A stretch of 64,000 nt of DNA, from positions 1-64,000 of the forward strand of contig RPFO01001952.1 in NCBI GenBank assembly GCA_009746045.1. The letters run 5' to 3'. This DNA comes from Mesostigma viride. Taxonomy: Eukaryota; Streptophyta; Mesostigmatophyceae; Mesostigmatales; Mesostigmataceae. This document shows positions 1 through 12,000 of this stretch, piece after piece. The notes below the pieces were generated by a model, which saw only the letters and a program-made list of their open reading frames with translations, searched no databases and was not told where the DNA came from. The position numbers and the translations under genes were made by a program. Each line of letters starts with the position of its first letter. Within the stretch, counting starts at the first letter, position 1.

Positions 1-1913
1 AGGGAGGGAGGGAGGGAGGGAGGAGGGAGGGAGAGGAGGGAGGGAGGGAGGGAGGGGGAGGGAGGGAGGGAGGGAGGGAGGGAGGGAGGGAAGGGAGGGA
101 GGGAGGAGGAGGGAGGGAGGGAGGGAGGAGGGAGGAGGGAGGGAGGAGGGAGGGAGGAGGAGGAGGGAGGAGGAGGGAGGGAGGGAGGGAGGGAGGGAGG
201 GAGGGAGGGAGGGAGAGGAGGGAGGGAGGAGGGAGGGAGGAGGGAGGGAGGGAGGGAGGGAGGGAGGAGGGAGGGAGGAGGAGGGAGGGAGGAGGGAGGG
301 AGGGAGGGAGGGGGAGGGAGGGAGGGAGGGAGGGAGGAGGAGGGAGGGAGGGAGGGAGGGAGGGAGGGAGGGAGGGAGGGAGGAGGGGAGGGAGGGAGGG
401 ATGGAGGGATGGAGGGAGGGAGGGAGGAGGGAGGGAGGGAGGGAGGAGGAGGGAGGAGGGAGGAGGGAGGGAGGGAGGGAGGGAGGGAGGGAGGGGAGGG
501 AGGGAGGGAGGGAGGGAGGAGTGCGTGGGCGGGGCGGGCGGCGGGCGGGCGGGCGGGCGGCGCGGCGGGCGGGCGGGCGGGCGGGCGGGCGGGCGGGCGG
601 GCGGGCGCGGGGCGGGCGGGCGGGCGGGCGGGCGGCGGCGGGCGGGCGGGCGGCGGGCGGGCGGCGGGCGGGCGGGAGGGAGGGAGGGAGGGAGGAGGGA
701 GGGAGGGAGGGAGGAGGGAGGGAGGGAGGAGGGAGAGGGAGGAGGGAGGGAGGGAGGGAGGGAGGGAGGGAGGAGGAGGGAGGGAGGGAGGGAGGAGGGA
801 GGGAGGAGGGAGGAGGAGGGAGGGAGGGAGGGAGGGAGGGAGGGAGGGAGGGAGGGAGGGAGGGAGGGAGGAGGAGGGAGGGAGGGAGGAGGGAGGGAGG
901 GAGGGAGGGAGGGAGGGAGGGAGGAGGGAGGGAGGGAGGGAGGGAGGGAGGGAGGGAGGAGGGAGGGAGGGAGGGAGGAGGGAGGAGGGAGGGAGGGAGG
1001 GAGGAGGGAGGGAGGGAGGGAGGGAGGAGGGAGGAGGGAGGGAGGGAGGGAGGGAGGGAGGAGGGAGGGAGGGAGGGAAGGGAGGGAGGGAGGAGGGAGG
1101 GAGGGAGGGAGGGAGGGAGGGAGGGAGGGAGGGAGGGAGGGAGGGAGGGAGGAAGGAGGGAGGGAGGAGGGAGGGAGGGAAGGGGAGGGAGGAGGGAGGG
1201 AGGGAGGGAGGGAGGGAGGGAGGAGGGAGGGAGGGAGGGAGGGAGGGAGGAGGGAGGAGGGAGGGAGGGAGGGAGGGAGGGAGGGAGGAGGAGGGAGGGA
1301 GGAGGGAGGGAGGGAGGGAGGGAGGGAGGGAGGAGGGAGGGAGGGAGGGAGGGAGGAGGGAGGGAGGGAGGGAGGGAGGAGGGAGGGAGGGAGGGAGGGA
1401 GGGAAGGGGAGGGAGGGAGGGAGGGAGGGAGGGAGGGAGGGAGGGAGGAGGGAGGGAGGGAGGGAGGAGGGAGGGAGGGAGGGAGGAGGGAGGGAGGGAG
1501 GGAGGAGGGAGGGAGGAGGGAGGGAGGGAGGGAGGGAGGAGGGAGGGAGGGAGGGAGGGAGGGAGGGAGGGAGGGAGGAGGGAGGGAGGGAGGAGGGAGG
1601 GAGGGAGGGAGGGAGGGAGGGAGGGAGGGAGGGAGGGAGGGAGGGAGGGAGGGAGGGAGGAGGGAGGGAGGGAGGAGGGAGGGAGGGAGGAGGGAGGGAG
1701 GGAGGGAGGGAGGGAGGGAGGAGGGAGGGAGGGAGGGAGGGAGGGAGGGAGGGAGGGAGGGAGGGAGGGAGGGAGGAGGGAGGGAGGGAGGGAGGGAGGG
1801 AGGGAGGGAGGGAGGGAGGAGGGAGGGAGGGAGGAGGGAGGGAGGGAGGGAGGGAGGGAGGGAGGGAGGGAGGAGGGAGGGAGGGAGGGAGGGAGGGAGG
1901 GAGGAGGCAGCTG
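1..1913. repeat. GGGA/GGA purine-strand simple repeat with an inner GGGC block
   Basis: Almost 2 kb of GGGA repeats with frequent GGA interruptions; about 527-676 is a GGGC/GGC block instead. The plus strand is practically all G and A, so it could form G-quadruplex or triplex structures. Open frames through it read only Gly/Arg/Glu or Gly/Arg/Ala and are not genes. The array starts at the window edge, so its full size is unknown. I saw no telomeric unit in it. Confidence 0.95.
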
Positions 1914-1931
1914 CTGGATACACAGCGTGGT

Positions 1932-2149
1932 GAGGGCGAGGGCGAGGCGAGGGCGAGGGCGAGGCGAGGGCGAGGGCGAGGGCGAGGGCGAGGGCGAGGC
2001 GAGGGCGAGGGCGAGGGCGAGGCGAGGGCGAGGGCGAGGGCGAGGGCGAGGGCGAGGGCGAGGGCGAGGGCGAGGGCGAGGGCGAGGGCGAGGGCGAGGG
2101 CGAGGGCGAGGGCGAGGGCGAGGGCGAGGGCGAGGGCGAGGGCGAGGGG
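1932..2149. repeat. GGGCGA hexanucleotide array
   Basis: Tandem GGGCGA with a few shortened GGCGA units near the start. It is separated from the preceding GGGA block by about 20 bases of unique sequence. The next ~500 bases (2150-2640) are unique sequence in which I recognise no gene. Confidence 0.93.
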
Positions 2150-2644
2150 AAAGTCGATGTTCAGGCCACAAAACAGACGGAATCAATCATGGACAGCCGA
2201 GGTCTTGTGTCACGCGAGCGGCTCGGCACGCCAGAGACAAACACAGGAAGCCTCACATTTAGGACCAGGCAATATCCCATGCCACGGGTAACTTAACAGA
2301 GGGCAGGGTCGAGAAGCATCTAAAAATTACACACTATACGTTGTCAAATGTCATCATCACTCTGGTTAAAGAACCAAGGAATGTTGCCAAGCGCCCAACC
2401 CACGCACACATCATTGTGTGCATGTAACACCTTTCCGGTCAGTTGCAAAGACACTAACATCGCATGGCAGGCCAGCGTAAAACCTATCGTCTGGGCGCAG
2501 AGCCAGGAGCATGGACACTGCAAGCCTCTGCCTGACTGCCTGCTGCCTGTGTCACGCGTTCACTGGACGTGTCAGGTGCATGGTCCATTCGGAAACAAGC
2601 CAACACACTATATCTTTGCCCCATGGCCTTGGGTGGAGACTCAC

Positions 2645-3445
2645 ATAGCGGAAGATGGCCCCCGCCAACGCCGACGTGTCCACCTCCCCCAGCGACGCGC
2701 TCCTGTCGGTCTCGGCCAGGAAGGACTGGCACCGAGCGTAAAATGGATGACCAAGAGTGGGTGGACATGTATGCGGGGCATGCCGCGCCGGGCGTTGGGT
2801 GGACACGAATGTGGGGCATGACATGCCGGGTGAGACGTGAGGGAGCAGTGCGGATACAGGTGCAAACAAGCAATGTCACTGGATGTGCTGAAGAAGCGCA
2901 CTTGGGTGTGCAAGAAGAGGAAGGGGGCTGCTCATTCCCAAGAGGGTGTAAGCCCGAGGGGGGGCAAGAAACGGTGGCTCGCCCTTTCATTAACGTGTGC
3001 ATGCATGTGCGCATGTGACTGGTGCATGTGTGTGTGCATGCTTCGTTTGTGGTATCCACTAGTAGTACTACATTGCCAAGCGATGCGGTTTGTATTCAGA
3101 AACCAATATGTCACGCAGTCTCACGCGGTTGAGGAGCAGTTCACATGCTGTTAACCAGAGATGCCAATGGACATAGTCTGTAGCAATAACCAACTCCTGG
3201 TGGTGCTCACCAGACAATACAGTGATGACATCGATCCAGTGCGCACCACTGAAAAAGCGAAAACCAACCCTTGCAATACCTGTCCCTACTCCACCTTCTG
3301 CACGGTACATCCCCTCCACACACGTTACACCGTACCCGGCTGCCCTTCCTTTTCCCCTCAGGTTTCTTTCAGCACTCACCAGCAAATTTGCCGCACCCTG
3401 GATTCCGCTCTCATTGGACTGCAGCAGGTATTCCTTGGCACAATC
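2645..3445 (-). CDS. Unrecognised gene, two internal exons
   Basis: Two minus-strand exons have clean splice sites. Exon 3445-3380 (66 nt) follows a CCCCAG acceptor and ends at a GTGAGT donor; it reads DCAKEYLLQSNESGIQGAAN and then LL. Exon 2725-2645 (81 nt) follows a GCCAG acceptor and ends at GTGAGT; it begins SFLAETDRSASLGEVDTSAL. Both are phase 0, so they join in frame. I do not recognise the protein and cannot find the start, the stop or other exons. The hAT insertion at 3623-5041 lies just upstream in gene direction and may sit in an intron of this gene. The product could belong to a separate gene downstream of the PPR gene, whose stop is at 5401. Confidence 0.45.
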
Positions 3446-3650
3446 CTGGGGAAGAGACAGGTGGCAGCAGCGGGGCAGTGATCACGCAGCGTCGCACGCA
3501 TGCTATTGTGAGAAGGTCGCCGCTTTGTCCATGCATGCATGATGATTATGTGCATGGACAAGCCGCCCGCCACATCATCCATGTGCTGCTGCCTGTTGGG
3601 CCACCGACAGCAGACGACAAAAGGATAATCCACTGCTTCTGCTAACGGGA

Positions 3651-3822
3651 CTATTTCGTCAACCGGTTGACGAATTTTGAAAATAGTAGTAAAATAGTCA
3701 ACCATTTTGGGCAATTCGTCAACCACATTCGTCAACCAACTCGGCAATTCGTCAACCAATTGACGAATATGTTCCGAAGTTCGTCAACCGGTTTGACGAA
3801 ATGTTTAGGGTATTCGTCAACC
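3651..3822. repeat. Left subterminal repeats of the hAT element
   Basis: About seven copies of TTCGTCAACC in 170 bases, several arranged as inverted pairs. 3655-3674 is a perfect 20-bp palindrome, TTCGTCAACCGGTTGACGAA. The same motif recurs near the right end in the opposite arrangement. Confidence 0.85.
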
Positions 3823-4179
3823 ACCCAAGTCCTGAAGGCCAGACCTAAGGTCCAGCGGCGCGGCGTCAGGCCGTCAGCCCGTACCATCTGAATCCTAGGT
3901 ACGCTGCAGTTGGAGTTGGTTTGGAAAGACAGTACGTCAGTACTGTTCAGGACAATGCTCGGCTACCAAAACTGAAGACGAGCAAGGCAGGACTTGAGCC
4001 GACCAGGGCATGAAAAAATTATTACCTGTAATCACCCTGGTGTTTGGTGGGCAATCATGGTATTAATTACGTGACGACCTCAGGCCCTCTGGCGACTTCA
4101 TGTGCGATAAAATATTGCATGTGAAATTGTTTCGATAATGGCGGCGGCGATGTTTAGGTAGTGTTGCATGAGCTAGAGA

Positions 4180-4674
4180 ATGTCGAAGAAAAACGGGTTG
4201 GCAGGTTTCAAGACTAGCACCTTAGATGCTCTGTTTAAGAAGCAAGCTGGAGAAATTGTAGAAACGGAAAATATCGTCGACCTAGGCCGCAGTTTAGATG
4301 AAAAGGAGGGCAGGCAGGGTCGCGACAAACGCAAGAGAGTAGAGCGCGAGGAAGAGGATGGGTCTAATGCGCAGGAAGAGGAAGATGGCGGCCAGTCAGC
4401 ATCATCTGACAGCGCCTCAAACTCTGGCGAGGAGGAATCTGGCGAGGAGGGGGCCCAGACAGAAAGGAGCAAGGCCGATGATGACGGCAGCTCTGAGCCA
4501 GGGGAGAAGAAGGGGAAGAAGAAGGGCAAGAGAAAGCCAGCAGCGAAAAGGCAGAGACAGGAGTACAACCAGTGGACAGGCGCGCGCAGCGCGCAGGGTG
4601 CAGGGCCAAGCTCGGACAAAACTGTGCCAGTAGTGCCTGTTGATAGCAGCGAGGAGGATGTAATGGTTGTTTAA
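4180..4674 (+). CDS. Lys/Glu-rich putative nuclear protein carried by the hAT element
   Basis: Single-exon ORF of 164 aa in the middle of the transposon. The N-terminus holds TSTLDALFKKQ (about residues 12-22), which resembles a degenerate PCNA-interacting (PIP) motif. Residues ~45-115 are strongly acidic and Ser/Glu rich. A lysine-rich tract, GEKKGKKKGKRKPAAKRQRQ, at ~108-127 looks like a nuclear localisation signal. The C-terminus, SSEEDVMVV, resembles a SUMO-interacting motif. AATAAA lies at 4839-4844, 165 bases after the stop. I do not recognise a family and see no BED finger or hAT catalytic region. It may be a captured host gene, an accessory transposition protein, or a transposase remnant; the motif readings are inference. 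Confidence 0.55.
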   Translation: MSKKNGLAGFKTSTLDALFKKQAGEIVETENIVDLGRSLDEKEGRQGRDKRKRVEREEEDGSNAQEEEDGGQSASSDSASNSGEEESGEEGAQTERSKADDDGSSEPGEKKGKKKGKRKPAAKRQRQEYNQWTGARSAQGAGPSSDKTVPVVPVDSSEEDVMVV

Positions 4675-4867
4675 TGGCCTCGTGCTGTGCACACTTGACT
4701 CAGGCCTAGCTGTGAACGATACTAGTAATTATTCTGTAGTTTATGCAGTTGTCAACAACCACTATGTGATATTATGTCTTATCCACATGCATTACATGCG
4801 TGTGTGAGGCGTGAGCGACCTTAAGTTAATTATGAAGAAATAAAGCTTCCTCCTCCCCCCCCCCCCA

Positions 4868-5008
4868 GGGTTGACGAAGCGCAAGGCAAATAGTCAACCA
4901 GTTTGACGAATTGCTGAGGCAAATAGTCAACCATTTGACGAATTGCTGAGGCAAATAGTCAACCATTTGACGAAGTGCCGAGGCAAATAGTCAACAAGTT
5001 GACGAATG
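4868..5008. repeat. Right subterminal repeats of the hAT element
   Basis: Repeats of GTTTGACGAA paired with AGTCAACC, about five units, several inside a ~35-base unit containing GCTGAGGCAAATAGTCAACC. They mirror the left array. A run of C (4852-4866) precedes them. Beyond the element, 5042-5400 contains no gene that I can support. Confidence 0.83.
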
Positions 5009-5400
5009 ACAAAAACCCTTAGCAGAAGCACTGGGATAATCAGAATATGCTACACAAGGACCAGGCAATCAGGCCCTTGATAAGAACAATCAGGCCCTTG
5101 ATAAGAAGTTGAACTTGAGAAGCCTAGCACACGATGCACATGGACCGGCGCCCCTGGACAGTCTGTCGTCCCATGATTGCACGCACAAGGGCTAGATGGA
5201 AATCAACAAGGAAAGAGAAAGCCGAGACCATTTTGGAAATCTCATGGCGAGGTAATGTACAGAGGCCAGTAACAGGTGCAACATGGTGTTTAACGCACTA
5301 CTACACTGTTACGCTATAACATATACCGCATGAACAAGCGCATGCCTAGACTTGGCATCAGAGGATGGCTACCCCATGCGAATAACAAGGGGGGACAGAG

Positions 5401-8400
5401 TCAACGCGGACGCACCACAAGGTTTGATCGCGACGGCTTGACGTTGCACGCTTTCATCTCTGCGAATATTTCCTTGGCCTTTTCGTAGTTGCCGGCCTTT
5501 ACCTCTAACCTGCAGACGGTGTCCAGGGAGCAGGCGTAGGCAGTGTGGGGGGTTGAACGTGGGAGCAACTTCCAGTGTCAGCGGTTGGTGCAGATTTATG
5601 ATCGTGGATGGCAACTGCCCAAGGTCCATAATGCGCACAATACTGGCTGTTTCCCTACACTACAGATGCAACCGTTTTCTTCCCCCTCTGCAACAACACT
5701 TGGGAGTAACATGGATATGATGCTCAATCAAAAGACCAGGGGTGAAGGTTTTAAATGCACAAGCGTGTTGCCATAACTTCCTCAACAAGCGAACCTGGAG
5801 TACATGCAGGCATGCCTCTAGTTGTCACAAGCTTCTTCCCAAACTAGTGCGTGTTCTGTCTGCCCAGAATGCACACAGAGCAGCAGCTGAACCAGCTGTT
5901 CCCCCTTGGTGGACGTGGGAGCATGCGCCCTGGCACACTTCAGCAAGCGCTCACCTCTTTGCCTTGCCCAGGCCACCCGCTCCTCTCTTAGTATTAACCT
6001 TTGACAGGGGCACACACAGCTACAAATAAATAAGGGAATGTACCTCCAAATTGTCTCCATTTCAAATCCTTTTTCTGAGAGCAGCTCCCCCGCTTCCTTG
6101 GCGATTTCATACGCCACCTGTTGCCCAAGCGCCCACATTTGCCAATGCAGGCGCACATAGCCAGGCCGTTACCGCGCAGAGACAAGTCAGATGCACATAC
6201 GCAATGAAGTAGAAAACTACCAGGTCAATATGGAATCAAGGACACTAGCCAGATAGGACACCCTCCTTCTAGTCGGGCTTACAAGGGAATGCACTTGTGG
6301 ACTACACTCCATGGGTGTGTGTGTGACAGCACTGATCTGGTCAATCAGGGAACCCGATGGGTTGATGGCGGGCGCGCAATCCCAGAAAAGGGGACGAACA
6401 AGCTGTAGGGATGAAGAAAACAACAAGCGGGGCTAGGCAAGGGGATGGCCCCGCGGAAACAAGCCCACAAGGTGACTAACCAACCTGAAATGGGATAACT
6501 GGCGGGGACCAAATGATTAGAAAAAAGAGCGGGGGCTGCAACGCGCTGGCAAGAGTCTGCCCCCACATTCTGCTTCGTGAATGCACGCCGTAATCGTCTC
6601 CGGAGCCAAGTACCCAATGTAAGGTTTAGGGTAAGAAATCTAGGGCGTAGGGTTCAAGGCACTGCGTCCAGCTTGTAGGCAACAAGTACTCTAACCAGGG
6701 CTTAATTAAATGTTTAGCTTTGCCTAGAGCCACCCACGCTCATTGTCTAGGGCCGCCCGCGTGAGCTCCAACGCAACAAGTATTCCGTATAGGGTGTAGG
6801 TCGCAGGGCATAGAGATGCAAAGTGTAGGGTGCAGGATCCACGCCACCTACATCCAGGTTCTTGAACGCGATACACGCGCGGATCGTCTCCAGCGCCAGG
6901 TACTCGAGCGCGTGATGCAGCTTGTTGCCACGGAAAAAGCGCTTCTCGAGCAGGTCACTGTCGTCTCCTGCCTCGGCCAGTTTCTGGGGGATGACCTTGG
7001 CCGCGTCCCACAAGGCATGCACCTGAGCCGCCGAGTGGCAGCGACCGGGGGGTAGCAGAAAAAATGAAAAAGTGGAGTGCCGTGGGTGGAGTGGAACAAG
7101 TGAAAAAGTGGAGAGGCAGGGGTGAGTGGAACAAGTGAAAAAGTGGGGAGTCAAGGGCGGAGGGGGGGGGGGGGGCAAAGAGTGATAAAGGGGGGAGAAA
7201 AGGAAGGTCAAGCCAGTGGCGGGGGACACTAAGCCACAGAGGCATGGGCTCCTAATTCTTGGGACATTTGAGCTATGGACATTTGACAAAGAGACAGGCT
7301 GCAAAGGTCCAAATGTAAGGACAGGCAAGACTGGGCAGATGGATGATGGCGGTTCGTCATGAAGTATAAGTGGCCTTTATCAGTACATTATACAGGCGAG
7401 TGTCACACCACGCCCACGATACAATTTGATATATATCTACATGGCTGAGCATTGGGAACACATGGCTGAGAACACATTGGGGATGACAGAACCACATACA
7501 GTGCCAACACGCAAACAAGACATGTGTAATGCAAGGCTCATACATGTGTTTTACCCGTATGTGGCATGGCTTGGCAGGCGACATGGACACGCTGCACAAC
7601 TGCATACGTCACGAGCACATGCTGGAGTTACAGCATGCCCACCTTGACAAATTGTTTGAGCGTGATCATGGCAACATGTTCCCCCCTTCGACACGTGCCC
7701 CCCCTTCTGCAATCAACAGTCTGTCGCTACAAAACCAACCGAAGCCCGATCGCTGACCTCGCCTGCGATACAAAACAACAGAAACCTTTACATTCTGAAA
7801 ACGCCCCTTGGATGTCCTGTAGGCTTGGCCTGCGTGCGCCAGGCGGTGTCGCCCGTGGCATCACCTTACTACTGGCTGACATCGCCCACACACACCTCGG
7901 TGACGTAGTGAGGCAGGCGCGGCACGCTGAGCACGTGCGCGCGCACGAGCATCTGGTGCGCGAACATGGATTCGATCGCGGGCAGCTTGAGCATCTTCTG
8001 CATCCAGTCCATCACCTCCTGGCTGCTCGCACACGCAACCAAGCGTTGCAGGGGCCGCAATAAGGGGGGCCATCCACCAGCAGGGCCGTGCGTAGGGTGT
8101 GTGTGGGGGGGGGCCGCCACCAGTGCCATGGGGGGCCAGCCATTAGGATGCGCCCCCTCACCAGCGCCCAGCCACGGTACGTGCACGCATGCGCATGCCA
8201 TGACCAACAGCACTCAACAGCCAAATGGACATGTTGTATAAGGTGCTTTGCAAGACAGGCAGGTGGGCGACAACCACACCACGCCAGAGCCAGCCAGGGG
8301 ACACGGGGCGACTTGGGCGCACATGATGACGCGGGGAGCACCCTGAACCAATAAAAGGTGGCGACTGCTTACAAATGCAGGCACGCGCGCCGTGATGATG

Positions 8401-9031
8401 GTGGCGCGTACATGCATGCAGCACACCCCGCATACATGCATGCAGCACACCTCGCAAACCTGCATAGCAGCGTACCTTCCGTACATCCATGGCATACATG
8501 CATGGCAGCATACCTTCCACACATGAGGAAACCTCTAGTCACGTTCATGACACCTCTGCACGAGAGAACCAATCATGCATGACTGCTGACATGGTGCTGA
8601 ACTGGGGCTCAGTGGCGTGGCCAAGTGTCACAGAAAAAGCCTTGACATGTGCTTGACAGCAACAGGCCACCAAGGCAGTTGGCAAACACCAGCTTACGGT
8701 GACAAAGGCACGGCGCTGGGCCAGCCGCAGAGCGATGCATCTCCTGGCTGGTTCCCAACCACCTCTTCCACCCATATGCGTGCTCCGCCCCCCCCCCCCT
8801 TCCCCAACAAGTGTGGCCATCCCCACCCTCCACCCACCCACCCATCCCAGTACGTACGTGCTGCGGATGTCGCCCGTGCTGCCGCACACCTCCAGCAGAG
8901 CACGCACCGACTCTCGTGACGGACGCAAGCCCGACTTGAGCAGGTTGTTCCACGTCTGACGGCATGGTTGTGGTCAGGTTGTGAGAGATGGGTAAGCAAG
9001 CGTGCGTGTGCGAGACACACACACACGCACA

Positions 9032-9088
<57 letters not shown>

Positions 9089-12000
9089 GAAGAGAGAGGG
9101 GAAGGGGGGGAGGGGGGGAAGGGGGGGAAGGGGGGGAAGGGGGGGAAGGGGGGGAAGGGGGGGAAGGGGGGGAAGGGGGGGGAAGGGGGGAAGGGGGGGG
9201 AAGGGGGGGAAGGGGGGAAGGGGGGGAAGGGGGGAAGGGGGGGAAGGGGGGGAAGGGGGGGAAGGGGGGGAAGGGGGGGAAGGGGGGGGAAGGGGGGGAA
9301 GGGGGGAAGGGGGGGAAGGGGGGGAAGGGGGGGAGGGGGGAAGGGGGGAAGGGGGGGAAGGGGGGAAGGGGGGGAAGGCCGGGGGGGAAGGCCGGGGGGG
9401 AAGGGCACAGATCCCAAAGAAGATGAAGGCACACGACCATCACGGTCAGTGAGTTGCATGCAGCCGCCAGCATTATTTAATATTATTATATTTTAGAAGA
9501 TAAGACTTGATAAAATGGGGGAAAACGTAGTGACCGATAGCGCCCACCCTTTGGCGACACCCCATACAGGGAAGAGGGAGGACAGGTCGGAGAATGCTGC
9601 CTGTTTGAAGCCCTCCCACTTCCACACCTTCCAACAGTATCCGTGAGCAAGTGCACTGACAGAAGCTTCGCCCATCCACCGGATGCCCAAGTACTAAGCA
9701 GTGTGTGCACGGTCAGTCATCACCATAGTCCAAAAACGGGCGTGCACGTCGCACCCAAAGGGGCGGTCGCACCCACCACCCACAGGGCGCCCCCGCCACC
9801 CAAAATCAGTCGCACCCGCCTTCTTTCCACCCACCTGGTGTGCCTTCTCCACCTCCTTCTTTCGCGCGCACAGCACGAGCACGCGGTTGTACATGTTCAG
9901 CTGGTAAGGCAGGCGCGAGTATGTGGCAACCGGCAGCATTGGTGGGAAACGAGGGCGAAAACCACAGGGCCAAACCACACGACGAAAATATGTTATTGAG
10001 CCATGAGACACACAACAGCGACATGACACGCACCACCCAAGGGCGCGTGAGTGATGGCATGCTTGCTGACAGGATCTATCCGTGATTGGGTGTGTCAGTG
10101 ATTGCGGATGGGGTTTATCACAGACATTGCCTTGTACACCATGCACTGGAAATAGCTACCCAAGGTAACCACTTCCCTGGGGCAGTATTCCTGACCGAAA
10201 GCCTCGTCCCAGCCCCCCGTGTGTGGCCAAAGTTGAAACGCAGAAGTGCGAGGCAGATACGTGTCAGGTCAACATACCCTGCTGCAGGCACCACACAACA
10301 CAAGTCAGATGGCGGTGCCCCACGATTCCCGCGCTGATACACCTTTGGGACCTGACGATGCTTATGAGCAGGAAACAAACAAGACCCGTGTGCCATGCGC
10401 AACCAGCAACAAGATGGGAATGTGACCCAAGTCATTCCATGCCTCATGTCATGACCATAATTGAAAAAGCGGACAGGGTAGTAGTCCAGGGGAACTTCCC
10501 ACGACCAAAACCCACCAACTGTGTGGCACACAGAGGGCATCCGCGTGCGTTGCCAGCTCACCACCATGGGCAAAGCATGACAGCAGCAGACAGCGCGTTC
10601 GAGCAGGGCGTACAGAGGGCTCTCTCGGCCGCATCAGATAGCGCTCACGGTTCAATGGCACATGAGCACGCTAAACCACCACCCCCCTCGGGCTGCACCC
10701 CAGCATCCCGTACGGTACCTAAATTGGGCTATTCACGAGCATAAAAACGAACCCCTCACCGTGGGCAAAAACACGTATAAAACAACCCTTCACCGTGGGC
10801 TGGAACACCAGCATGAGGCACATCCATCACCGTGGGCTGCGCAAATACTGTTATAAAACTAGTATGAAGCAACCCATCCCATCGTGCGCTGAACACTACT
10901 TTTGTGGCTAAGCAAGGGCCTCACCGTGGGCTGGAACCCCCGGCTGGACATCTCATCGAGCACCCGCAGCGAGTCTTCCAGCATCAGGGCACGGGTGGCC
11001 CGCAGCAACAGCGCCTCGTAGACGACAAAGGAGGGGCGACCGCCTTCGGCCAGCATGTAGTGGTAGACATCCCACAGGGGTAGGCCCAACCTGTGGGGCC
11101 AGATGGGGGGGGGGGGGACATGGGCAAAGTGGAATGCACAGGGTGGTAGGTTCATGAGTAATGGCAGGCCTTAGGCCGGTCAACGGCGTTTGAGTGATGT
11201 GGCTGTGGATGTAAATGGCCAATTCTCAAGGTTAGAGCAACGACGCGCAACATGGCCGATGACCAACCCCGGAGCCACGGTGGTCTGACAAGCTATCAGT
11301 CATATCTAAATAGCCCACGCGGTATATATATTCACACACCAACCAGGGCTTACAAGGCTGATTCGTACGTTCATTCGAAATGTCTTTGGGACTCCGTCTG
11401 CGGCAAAGCACGGAGACAGACTAGTACAGCATGAGGCATGCCTCCCCCTCACAAGGGTATGCCGTCAGGCATGGGTCCATTAGTCACCGTATGAATGAGG
11501 CAATGAGTTGCTGCTTCTGACTGTTAATCGCGGCTACTTGAGTGGCAGGACCGAGCTGATCATGACAAGCAGGAAGACACCGCGCCAAACCAGCCAGGGG
11601 CAGGGGGCCCACAGGACGTCTGCGTGCTTATTCTGGTCGCACCCCACAGGACGTGTGCGTGCTTATTCTGGTCACGCGTAGTTATTTTGGACACACGCGC
11701 AGGCATCCTGCGCGTGCACTTTGAGCGCGCCTGTTCATGTACTTGCTACGCGTGCAGGAAACATGTGAACCAGGCGATAATAGACCCACGCATGTAGTCT
11801 GGCTGTTGTGCCCACCTAATTATGCTGCAGGACGTACTCACCTCCTTGCTTTGGCCAACCTACAACTCTGGTTTATGCAGGTACATGTAGTTATCCTCGT
11901 CGCCGCAAGCACTTACTTATTGTGAAGTACATACTCACGCACCTACCCCCGTCCCCTGCTTGTTCTGCACGTACTTGTTCTGGTCGTCCTTAAGGTTGAG

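Larger units (their letters stand above)
3623..5041. mobile_element. hAT-type DNA transposon with 8-bp target duplication
   Basis: The element body is 3631-5033 (1403 bp). It begins CACTGCTTCTGCTAA and its other end, read inwards, begins CAGTGCTTCTGCTAA. It is flanked on both sides by the same 8 bases, GGATAATC (3623-3630 and 5034-5041). An 8-bp duplication with CA(C/G)TG-type ends is the hallmark of the hAT superfamily. Both ends carry arrays of the short motif TTCGTCAACC and its complement, a typical arrangement for subterminal transposase-binding sites. No recognisable hAT transposase is present, so it is probably non-autonomous; a single ORF (4180-4674) lies between the arrays. A second element with the same ends is at 36007-37537. 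Confidence 0.88.

Noticed and set aside
1-1913. A telomere at the window start
   Set aside because: The unit is GGGA, not a known telomeric unit; the only telomere-like repeats (CCCTAAA) are at 54188-54222.
401-2291. Three 500-600 codon ORFs across the G-rich arrays
   Set aside because: They encode only Gly/Arg/Glu or Gly/Arg/Ala repeats; tetra- and hexanucleotides without stop codons stay open in several frames. No coding signal.
6560-6612. An extra PPR exon
   Set aside because: The exons at 7022-6852 and 6117-6044 join directly in phase; this stretch repeats the end of the former and is better explained as a decayed duplicate.
8694-9496. Proline-rich (minus) and glycine-rich (plus) ORFs around 9000-9400
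   Set aside because: Products of the GGGGGGGAA repeat in a PPR intron; frames on both strands are equally open.
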